The translations under genes and the position numbers were made by a program. The notes beneath the pieces were generated by a model. That model was given only the letters and a program-made list of their open reading frames with translations, did no database searches and was not told the DNA's origin. A stretch of DNA of 9,775 nt from Spirochaetales bacterium (GTDB taxonomy: Bacteria; Spirochaetota; Spirochaetia; Treponematales; UBA12059), in NCBI GenBank assembly GCA_016938515.1, contig JAFGUM010000416.1, positions 1 to 9,775 on the forward strand. The letters are read 5' to 3'. This document shows positions 1-6,010 of this stretch, piece by piece; position 1 is the first letter of the stretch, and every line of letters starts with the position of its first letter.

Positions 1-246
1 AAATATTATAAGGCAACCCACGGCGGCTGCGGCCTCAGCCACGCGCAAACCGGAACGAATGGGCAGGTCTATGTCTATAAACGCGAGCTCTGGTAGGGAA
101 CTCTGGATAAAAGTGATAGCGGAGGCTCCATCCGCTGCCTCAAAAACAAGATCCAGTTCAGATCGGGTACCTACTAGTTCGCGGATCGTATCGCGGTTGC
201 GAGGGTCATCTTCCACGACTATCGTTGACAGTTTTGGTTGGTTCAT
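1..246 (-). CDS. Response regulator, receiver domain (partial, C-terminus beyond the window)
   Basis: Reading the minus strand from the ATG at 246 gives 82 uninterrupted codons to the window edge. They form the first two thirds of a CheY-like receiver domain: a hydrophobic strand 1 ending in the acidic pocket V-E12-D13-D14, then the phosphoacceptor strand F-I-D58-I-D-L-P62, with proline four residues after D58 as is usual, then S-G and a hydrophobic strand L-I-I-F at the edge. D58 is the likely site phosphorylated by the kinase encoded just upstream. The start overlaps the kinase stop as ATGA (243-246), and an AGGAG ribosome site lies 7 bases before it (about 254-258), so translational coupling is likely. 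The output domain is not visible. LytTR would fit the kinase type, but a CheY-like single domain or another output domain is possible. GC content is lower than in the enzymes upstream. Confidence 0.9.
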   Translation of the reverse strand, partial: MNQPKLSTIVVEDDPRNRDTIRELVGTRSELDLVFEAADGASAITFIQSSLPELAFIDIDLPIRSGLRVAEAAAAVGCLIIF

Positions 247-2093
247 CGTGGCACTCCTATGCTCCAGCTCAGTGTGGCGGAGAACACACTCTCGTCTACC
301 GATAAAGACAGCGTGGCGTCTGGATGATAATACCGCATGCGTGCCAGTATGTTGGCATGCGTCGTCCCACCAGGATGAGCCGTGGTGTTGGGCAGGGTAC
401 AGTAGTTTGCTACGGCAAAACGGATGGATCCTCCTATAGTAGCCAGTGACAGCTCTAGTATCCGCGCTTCAGTTGTACGTGGTTGAGCGGCATGATGCAG
501 CGCGTTTTCAACCAGCGGTTGCAGCGACAGGGGCGGGATGAGCGTGTCGGGTAGCATATCCGGAATCGAGCGGCTGACGATCAACCCGACTCCGAAGCGG
601 AGCTGCATGATGGATAGATAGTTGTTGATATAGTTGATCTCGTCGCGCAGTGGAATGAGCGGAACAATCACGCTGTCTGTAAAAAATCTAAAATCAGTGA
701 TGAGGAGCTCGAAGGCATGCTCGGAGCCGGCTGGGTCACTGCGCATCATCGAGCGTATCATGGCAAAGGTGTTGGCCAGGAAGTGTGGTCGCCCTCTGCT
801 CTGTAAAAGTGCCAGGTTGGATTCGCGTAGGCTCGCATCCAGCCGCAAGCGCTCGGCCGAGAGCTGGCCTATGCGCATGTACACCGATACGACAAAGAAT
901 GCGCTCTCTATGACCATGCCCCCGAGCGCATAATACTGGAAGTACGCGTACGGTAGCAGACCAGCCGCCTTGGCGGCTCCTGCCAGTATTCCCCAGACCG
1001 CAATGTGCATACCGGCGGCGCGAACTTTTCTGAATTTCTCTCCCGAGACCAGTGCTCGTCCGGAGTCTACCAGTTGAACGACGAGCATGACGATGAGAAG
1101 CACGCGGCCCGCGCGTATCCATGCTGTCAGGGCGCTGGTCGGTACCACGACCAAACCGACAATAAACAACAGCGGCACGATTATTTGCAGTAAACGCGGT
1201 CGCAATCGTACTGGTAGCGTGGAAGTCTCACTCGCTTGGCGCAACTCCAACAAGTCCAGCATCAGCAGTTGCAGAAAGACCAGAGATACCCCGGTCATGA
1301 TCAAGTACCCTCTGTGTATCATCCATGCGTTACCCGGCCAGAGCAGCGACGACAACACACCATCGCGCGACAGCTGGTAGGCGACGTACGACAGCTGAAA
1401 ACCTATGTGATATAGAATAACCCGCGGTCTGTCGGTACGCGTAAGAACGATAACAGCTCCAGCCAGGGTAACGGCGAGGATAGCGCCGTAGAGACCAGCA
1501 AAAACGAGTTCCCGCCCTGTAATCATGGCAAGGTAGGCGTCCAGGGGTACTACGGTTACGGGGACGAATGCTTCCGCTGCGCGTACCAGAATGAGAATAT
1601 CGTACCTGCCTGGAGACAGGGATACGGGAACATCCCAGGTGGCGTACCCGAGGTGTACGGTAGCCCGATCATGCAGGGTGCCAGTTCTCGCTATCGGTTG
1701 TGGCCATCCGGTAGAGCGTGGGGTGTTGTGGCTGTACAGGTACAACTCCAGCTCGTCCAGCAGGTAGTTGTCGATGTGCACCATATACGGATGTGGGAAC
1801 GCGACATCGGTCAGTAATCCGCTACCCAGCTTGAGTGGAACGTCGATGGTGACGACGAGCCAACATCCATCGGGGCAGGCCCCGAGCTGGGAATTACGCA
1901 CTGGAGCACCCGCGCCGTCACGCCAAGCCTGTAGCGCTTCCTCCGGGGTAGTAGCCACTGATGTGGGTATGGCTTGAGCCTGTGCCTCCGCGGAGTCGTA
2001 TGCCACTGAAGGGCGACACGCTGTTGCTGCGAAAGCGAGCGTCAGCACCAACGCTACGAGTGCTGGCCAGCGCAGGTGCGCCATCATTGACAC
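243..2093 (-). CDS. 7TM-DISM sensor histidine kinase, LytS/YehU type
   Basis: Membrane sensor kinase of 616 residues. The N-terminus is a signal peptide with a possible lipobox (A-T-A-C26). An extracytoplasmic region of about 30-190 is beta-rich and resembles the 7TMR-DISM extracellular domain that binds carbohydrate-like ligands in known family members. Seven hydrophobic segments follow at roughly 195-217, 226-246, 259-281, 300-320, 327-346, 360-381 and 388-406, then a short helical linker. The kinase part is of the His_kinase (PF06580) type: the H-box P-H437-F-L-A-N replaces the usual N-P-H-F-L-F-N, and the N-box is L-Q-P-L-V-E529-N530-A-L. The ATP-lid region is divergent: the D-N-G-x-G box is not recognisable (N-Y-C-T near 563-566), although G-G-T-T-H-A-N-I-L-A-R-M (575-586) aligns with the usual G-x-G-L-x-N-x-x-x-R. 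The start is ambiguous: GTG 2093, ATG 2087 and ATG 2084 all lie 22-31 bases after the glycosidase stop, none with a strong ribosome site. The stop overlaps the response regulator start, which is the presumed partner. Confidence 0.9.
   Translation of the reverse strand: MSMMAHLRWPALVALVLTLAFAATACRPSVAYDSAEAQAQAIPTSVATTPEEALQAWRDGAGAPVRNSQLGACPDGCWLVVTIDVPLKLGSGLLTDVAFPHPYMVHIDNYLLDELELYLYSHNTPRSTGWPQPIARTGTLHDRATVHLGYATWDVPVSLSPGRYDILILVRAAEAFVPVTVVPLDAYLAMITGRELVFAGLYGAILAVTLAGAVIVLTRTDRPRVILYHIGFQLSYVAYQLSRDGVLSSLLWPGNAWMIHRGYLIMTGVSLVFLQLLMLDLLELRQASETSTLPVRLRPRLLQIIVPLLFIVGLVVVPTSALTAWIRAGRVLLIVMLVVQLVDSGRALVSGEKFRKVRAAGMHIAVWGILAGAAKAAGLLPYAYFQYYALGGMVIESAFFVVSVYMRIGQLSAERLRLDASLRESNLALLQSRGRPHFLANTFAMIRSMMRSDPAGSEHAFELLITDFRFFTDSVIVPLIPLRDEINYINNYLSIMQLRFGVGLIVSRSIPDMLPDTLIPPLSLQPLVENALHHAAQPRTTEARILELSLATIGGSIRFAVANYCTLPNTTAHPGGTTHANILARMRYYHPDATLSLSVDESVFSATLSWSIGVPR
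253..258 (-). promoter_or_regulatory. Ribosome binding site of the response regulator
   Basis: The minus strand reads AGGAGT here, 7 bases from the ATG at 246 and inside the 3' end of the kinase gene. It supports that ATG as the true regulator start despite the overlap with the kinase stop. Confidence 0.65.
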
Positions 2094-2115
2094 GCCCGGG
2101 TACGACTACACCCAT

Positions 2116-4041
2116 TCACGGGTGCCGGCGTTCTACCACAACGACGCAGATAAGGGCTTCCGGGTCTGCTGATACGTACACCAGCGCTCCACCACGCCTG
2201 TCTTCGATGCGGTGCGTTCCCCCCGTTACCCGTATGCTGAGGCCGCGCGGATACTGCAGTTCAGGCACGTATAGTTCCGTGTCAGCTGACACGGCCGCAT
2301 CGGGGACGAAGGTGAGGACAAAGCGGCCCGAACGCCTATCAAAGCGCATCAGCGTCGGGGTGCCGGCTATGGCACGAGCGTACGGCCGCACGAAGCCAGC
2401 CAGCGCGCGCCCTCCCGCGTCGGCGTCATCATTGGTTTCGCAGCGCCGCGCGTCGTAGTCGTCGCGGCACCAGATTGACAGGTCTTCCCCGTTCCAGCCG
2501 TCGCCGCGCGCGTGCGTGTTGCTGGCCGTATAGTTCCAGATGGTAGCCGACAGCAGGTTCTCGTCCATAGCGTCGTAGTACGCCGATAGCGCGGCGACGT
2601 GCGCGCGATAGTCGCCGGAGCGGTATGCCCTGGCTCCGTTCATGTCGAACGGCAGGCCAAACTCGCCTATCAACGTTGGCGCTCCATCCATGTCGACCAT
2701 GCCGCGCCTGCGGAGCCTGCCCAGGTGCTCGGCAAAGTAGCGACGCACCGCGCGCGAACCAAACACCATGCGGCCTTCTTCCTGGTCGTAGGCTACGAAT
2801 CCGAAGCGCCGCTTCAGGAACAGCGTCAGACCGTCGTACCAGTGGCCGGCGTTTACCGCGTACGGAACGCCCGAGTCGGCGGTATCGGCAGCGCTCCAGT
2901 GCGGGCTCGCCGCGGTGGGCACGCTCTCTATGAACAGCGCGAAGCGACCCGCTCCCGCAGCCCTGGAAACCGCTTCGCCGACACGCCTGGCAAAGGGGCG
3001 CAGATAGTCCTTCGCGAAATGCGGAGCTTTGCCGCCAACGGAAGCGAAGTGCTCAGGGCGGCGCAGCGTTGGCCGCTCGCCATCGACATCCCAGATACCT
3101 TCCCTCTGCCAGACGCACTCAACGCCGCTTTGCCACGCCGATGCGCCTTTCTCACCTAGCATAGCCTTGCCTACCACACCCTGCGACAAGCCCTTGATGC
3201 CGTATACGTCAACTTCCACCGGAAAACCCGAACCCGCCATCATCGCCTGGAAGGGGCTGGGCATCAGCCCCGTGCGCGACATCGCCCGCTCGAGCCTCGA
3301 CAGGTCAGACAGCCCTATGTAGCCGTCGCTCGGCTCGTTGAGCGTATCGATACCCATCACCGCGTCATAACTGGCCAGACGCTTCATCAGCCGCGCAACG
3401 GCGTCTATGTAGCGCCCTTGCAAAAAGCTCCTCGCGTCGCGGCCGTCCAGACGCAGGGACGGGGCAAAATCGTCTCCGGCGAAAAACACCGTAAACATGG
3501 TCTGGCACGCCAGCCGCGAATAGTTGGATGGCCAGAGCATACGGGGGTAGGGGTCTTTGGCTTCCTCGTGTACGAAGGCCGCGCCGCTACGGTGCAAACC
3601 CCGGATATCGAACCCGACCAGTTCGAGCGTCCATGCCGGGGCGCCGTCTCCGCCGGTCCACCTGGACCAGACGTCCTGGTGCGGGTCTATGAACACGCGC
3701 AGGCCACGCTCCGCAGCAAGGGACACTATGCGTTCCAGGTAGTCGTAGTAGCCTTCGTCGTAGACCCCCGGAGCACTTGGCTCCAGGCCTTCCCACGTGA
3801 CGAGGAGTCGTAGCACGTTGAAACCCCAGCGTGCCAGCCTGTCCAGGTGTTCCGGTGCTTCGGCTTCGGGCAGCGGGCGCCCGGCAAAGCGGGCTGACTC
3901 GTAGTCGTAGAACTCGTCACGGGACGGCAGTTCGTTCCGCGCGCGGTACGGCGTTTTGCAGTCTCCCCCGAGGTTGCACCCGCGAAGCAGAAGCTTCCGC
4001 CCCGCTTCGTCAATAAACCACCCGTCACTAGCCTTGATCAT
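2116..4041 (-). CDS. GH5-family beta-glycosidase, sterylglucosidase/glucosylceramidase-like (GH5_12-type)
   Basis: A 641-residue glycoside hydrolase. The N-terminal catalytic TIM barrel carries GH5 landmarks: L-R-G-x-N-L-G near 19-25, N-V-L-R-L (75-79), H121-Q-D-V-W-S-R followed by G-G-x-G-A-P-A-W-T (130-138), the acid/base motif T-L-N-E236-P-S-D-G-Y-I-G, H400-W-Y-D, and the nucleophile motif I-G-E460-F-G-L-P-F-D. The H-Q-D-V-W-S-R...G-A-P-A-W segment and the G-Y-I-G after the acid/base are typical of the intracellular fungal sterylglucosidase/EGCase-related enzymes (GH5_12) and, more loosely, of endoglycoceramidases. A C-terminal beta-sandwich (about 565-641) fits the small domain of that group. 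No signal peptide is visible, so a cytoplasmic site and a glucosylated lipid or steryl-glucoside-like substrate are inferred. The ATG at 4041 is preceded by a GGGGG ribosome site at 5 bases. The gene lies 34 bases after the hydrolase. The exact substrate cannot be read from sequence; a plain beta-glucosidase or endoglucanase activity is possible. Confidence 0.88.
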   Translation of the reverse strand: MIKASDGWFIDEAGRKLLLRGCNLGGDCKTPYRARNELPSRDEFYDYESARFAGRPLPEAEAPEHLDRLARWGFNVLRLLVTWEGLEPSAPGVYDEGYYDYLERIVSLAAERGLRVFIDPHQDVWSRWTGGDGAPAWTLELVGFDIRGLHRSGAAFVHEEAKDPYPRMLWPSNYSRLACQTMFTVFFAGDDFAPSLRLDGRDARSFLQGRYIDAVARLMKRLASYDAVMGIDTLNEPSDGYIGLSDLSRLERAMSRTGLMPSPFQAMMAGSGFPVEVDVYGIKGLSQGVVGKAMLGEKGASAWQSGVECVWQREGIWDVDGERPTLRRPEHFASVGGKAPHFAKDYLRPFARRVGEAVSRAAGAGRFALFIESVPTAASPHWSAADTADSGVPYAVNAGHWYDGLTLFLKRRFGFVAYDQEEGRMVFGSRAVRRYFAEHLGRLRRRGMVDMDGAPTLIGEFGLPFDMNGARAYRSGDYRAHVAALSAYYDAMDENLLSATIWNYTASNTHARGDGWNGEDLSIWCRDDYDARRCETNDDADAGGRALAGFVRPYARAIAGTPTLMRFDRRSGRFVLTFVPDAAVSADTELYVPELQYPRGLSIRVTGGTHRIEDRRGGALVYVSADPEALICVVVVERRHP

Positions 4042-4046
4042 CGGTA

Positions 4047-4051
4047 CCCCC
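4047..4051 (-). promoter_or_regulatory. G-run ribosome binding site of the GH5 gene
   Basis: The minus strand reads CGGGGGTACCG directly before the ATG at 4041. GGGGG can pair with the anti-Shine-Dalgarno CCUCC using one G-U wobble. The same GGTAC block occurs at the starts of the hydrolase and ODP genes. Confidence 0.5.
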
Positions 4052-4075
4052 GAATGTGTGCGTTGCTGGAGTTTG

Positions 4076-5098
4076 CTACGCGAAGCGCTCGAAAAAGCCC
4101 AGAATGCGGGACCACAGCTCGTCGCGCAGGCTGTTGTACAGGATTAGATTGTGTTGCGTGTGGTTGGCGCCGTCCATGGTGGCCACGTAGGCTTCGATTA
4201 CACCCGAGCCAACGCCGGACTCGATGATGCGCGCGTTCTCGAAGTTTACCATCTTGTCACCCCGACCATGACAGATGAGGGTCGGGCACGTAACCCTGCC
4301 CAGGTGCTTTGTCACCTCGCGCATGCCTACCTGAAGCGTGTAGGCCTGACGCGTGTACGTACCCAGGTAGCCCTTCCAGTCTGCGTCGCCGTCTTCCCCC
4401 TCGCGCTCCGGGTCGGGGAAGGCCATACCATACCCTGGCAGCACCCCGCCCAGGAAACGCGCCAGGTACAGGAGGGGGCTTTTGACCATGCCATGCCTGA
4501 GGTAGGAGTTGAGCACCGCCGGAGCCCCGATCGTCGCTATCGCGCTTGGCGCCATAGCGGCGGGACCACCGCACGTTTCTTCCGCCAGGGCTAGCGCGAG
4601 CGCACCGCCCATCGACGTGCCTACGAGGCAGGCCGCATCGTATTGGGGACGGAGCTTCGCCCACTCGTCCCGCACCGCGGCCAGGTACTGGCTCCACTCG
4701 GTGGACAGCAGGTCTTCGGGTTGAGTGCCGTGGCCTGGTAACAACGGCGCCGCTATGTCCCAGCCGCGGGCTTTTGACGCCGCAGCCACCTTTCTGAAGT
4801 CCGCTGGCGTTGACGGAAAGCCGTGGATGCAGAACAGGAGCCGCTTATGCGTTCCTGACGGCTTGAGCGGATGCGCCTCCGGCCAGCGGATGTGCTCCGG
4901 CCGTGGCAGCGAGTACACAGGGTGTTGCCTGAACAGGATGGGTGTCGTGTTCCACAGCGCTACCATCACGACCAGGGCCAAAAAACAGACGGCCGCAACA
5001 AGACCGGCCAGACCGAAGCTGGTCCAGGCCCAGCCGGCTACCAGCCCCCAGAAAGCCATCAGTATCAGTCCTGCAAGCCGCGCGCGATCAGTCTTCAC
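4076..5098 (-). CDS. Membrane-anchored alpha/beta hydrolase (carboxylesterase / monoacylglycerol-lipase-like)
   Basis: A 340-residue protein when started at the GTG at 5098. Two hydrophobic segments (about 8-27 and 29-49) anchor it in the membrane. The rest is an alpha/beta-hydrolase fold of the Est30/monoacylglycerol lipase type: oxyanion-hole motif C-I-H92-G-F-P, P-G-H-G-T (121-125), nucleophile elbow G-T-S162-M-G, acid in H-G-R-G-D281-K-M-V, and histidine H313 in G-A-N-H-T. A full catalytic triad is therefore present. It would hydrolyse ester bonds of short acyl chains or lipids; whether the domain faces the cytoplasm or the outside is not clear. The frame stays open upstream to a GTG at 5155, but that stretch contains the -10 element of the promoter. 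GTG 5098 has an AGGGGGG ribosome site at 5 bases, so 5098 is preferred. It is the first gene of the leftward operon, before the GH5 gene; joint action on glycolipids is inferred. Confidence 0.88.
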   Translation of the reverse strand: MKTDRARLAGLILMAFWGLVAGWAWTSFGLAGLVAAVCFLALVVMVALWNTTPILFRQHPVYSLPRPEHIRWPEAHPLKPSGTHKRLLFCIHGFPSTPADFRKVAAASKARGWDIAAPLLPGHGTQPEDLLSTEWSQYLAAVRDEWAKLRPQYDAACLVGTSMGGALALALAEETCGGPAAMAPSAIATIGAPAVLNSYLRHGMVKSPLLYLARFLGGVLPGYGMAFPDPEREGEDGDADWKGYLGTYTRQAYTLQVGMREVTKHLGRVTCPTLICHGRGDKMVNFENARIIESGVGSGVIEAYVATMDGANHTQHNLILYNSLRDELWSRILGFFERFA

Positions 5099-5103
5099 TA
5101 GTA

Positions 5104-5110
5104 CCCCCCT
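5104..5110 (-). promoter_or_regulatory. Ribosome binding site that fixes the hydrolase start at GTG 5098
   Basis: The minus strand reads AGGGGGG-TACTA-GTG. The purine run is 5 bases from the GTG at 5098, while the upstream in-frame GTG at 5155 falls inside the promoter spacer. This argues for the shorter protein. Confidence 0.6.
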
Positions 5111-5137
5111 GTTAAGCCCTTTATCACTGCGATGACG

Positions 5138-5166
5138 AGTATAGCTTCTACCCACCGGGAGGTCAA
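5138..5166 (-). promoter_or_regulatory. Sigma-70-type promoter for the leftward operon
   Basis: On the minus strand a -35 TTGACC (5166-5161) is followed after exactly 17 bases by a -10 TATACT (5143-5138). Each differs from consensus at one position. Transcription would start near 5131, leaving a leader of about 33 bases to the GTG at 5098. It lies in the only sizeable intergenic space and would drive hydrolase, GH5, kinase and regulator. Confidence 0.7.
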
Positions 5167-5176
5167 AATGCCAGCG

Positions 5177-5186
5177 TGATTATATT
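5177..5186 (+). promoter_or_regulatory. Possible -10 region for the rightward operon
   Basis: TATATT at 5181-5186, with TG four bases before it, is one mismatch from the -10 consensus and would give a leader of about 39 bases before the ODP gene. No good -35 lies at 16-18 bases, so the call is weak. A perfect TTGACA occurs downstream at 5192-5197 but has no matching -10. Confidence 0.25.
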
Positions 5187-5222
5187 CGTACTTGACAATA
5201 CACGTTCTTTCGTTCAGACAAT

Positions 5223-5228
5223 GGAGGT
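5223..5228 (+). promoter_or_regulatory. Ribosome binding site of the ODP-like gene
   Basis: GGAGGT sits 3 bases before the ATG at 5232 (4 bases counting from GGAGG). It is the best Shine-Dalgarno match in the window and fixes the start of the first rightward gene. Confidence 0.75.
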
Positions 5229-5231
5229 ACC

Positions 5232-6008
5232 ATGATAGAAGGAAAAGAATCGGCTGGCCTCGTCCTGTACGCGGATGACGAGCACCAGTTTATATGGCTC
5301 GGAGCAGACAATAGCGGCAAACAGGGCGTCGTGCAGACGATGCAGTACCTGATCATAGATAAAGGCCGGGGTACGCTCCTTGATCCGGGTGGCGTGCACC
5401 TGTTCCCGCGCGTCGTAGCCGCGGCGAGCCGGTTTATATCGCTTGACCGCATCGATACCATATTCTTCTCGCACCAGGATCCGGATGTATCGAGTGGCAT
5501 AGCGCTGTGGCTCGGTGTTACCTCGGCAAAAATATACATAGCCGAGCTGTGGATCCGCTTTATACCGCACTTTGGCATCGTCGACCACACCCGGATAGTT
5601 GCGGTGGAAAGCGCCGGCAAGGCGCTGCGCCTGGCGTCGGGTGCGGAACTCCTCTTTGTGCCAACGCACTACATGCACTCGCCCGCGGCGTTCTCCCTGT
5701 TTGATTCAAAGGCACGCATACTGTTTTCAAGCGATGTTGGCGCGGCGGTGTTCCCTGATGGGGAAGAAAAGCTCTTCGTCGACGATTTCGCGTCGCACGC
5801 GCCTTTCGTGGAAGGTTTCCACCGCCGGCTGATGGCATCAAACGCCGTTACCAGGCGCTGGGTAGAAAACGTCCGCACGTTGTCACCGCTCATGATAGCG
5901 CCCCAGCACGGCGCCGTGTACCGGGGAGCCGCGGTAGGGGCGTTTTTAGACTGGCTGTCCGGTCTGCGCTGCGGCGTAGACGATCTGGACACCCTGTATC
6001 GGATGTAG
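5232..6008 (+). CDS. ODP-like diiron metallo-beta-lactamase-fold oxygen/iron sensor protein
   Basis: A 258-residue protein matching the metallo-beta-lactamase half of flavodiiron proteins, with no flavodoxin domain. The metal-site positions line up with the flavodiiron pattern H-x-E-x-D-H...H...D...H: H81 in S-H81-Q-D83-P-D85-V86, H149 in T-H-Y-M-H149-S-P, D168 in F-S-S-D168-V-G, and H226 in P-Q-H226-G. The usual Glu is Asp83 and the second His of the motif is Val86, so one iron ligand is missing. This altered site is what I would expect of the ODP group, described in Treponema denticola as a soluble diiron protein that senses oxygen/Fe(II) for chemotaxis. The soluble receptor gene 2 bases downstream supports that role: a cytoplasmic sensor docking on the receptor rather than an oxygen-reducing enzyme. 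Isoleucine is coded mostly by ATA (12 of 16 codons by hand count). A redox enzyme with another partner remains possible. Confidence 0.87.
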   Translation: MIEGKESAGLVLYADDEHQFIWLGADNSGKQGVVQTMQYLIIDKGRGTLLDPGGVHLFPRVVAAASRFISLDRIDTIFFSHQDPDVSSGIALWLGVTSAKIYIAELWIRFIPHFGIVDHTRIVAVESAGKALRLASGAELLFVPTHYMHSPAAFSLFDSKARILFSSDVGAAVFPDGEEKLFVDDFASHAPFVEGFHRRLMASNAVTRRWVENVRTLSPLMIAPQHGAVYRGAAVGAFLDWLSGLRCGVDDLDTLYRM

Positions 6009-6010
6009 CC

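Noticed and set aside
2599..3159. A 186-codon open frame on the plus strand inside the GH5 gene
   Set aside because: It is antisense to conserved GH5 sequence and has an arginine/alanine-rich, low-information composition typical of shadow frames.
5192..5197. Perfect TTGACA as the -35 of the rightward operon
   Set aside because: No -10-like sequence lies 15-18 bases downstream, and the resulting start would fall on the ribosome binding site of the ODP gene.
5187..5207. Possible operator dyad around TTGACAA upstream of the ODP gene
   Set aside because: Only the central TTG-N-CAA is symmetric; the flanks do not pair, so it is within chance expectation.
5221..5235. Four-codon leader frame (ATG GAG GTA CCA TGA) overlapping the ODP start
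   Set aside because: It is built from the ribosome site itself and has no ribosome site upstream; probably coincidental.
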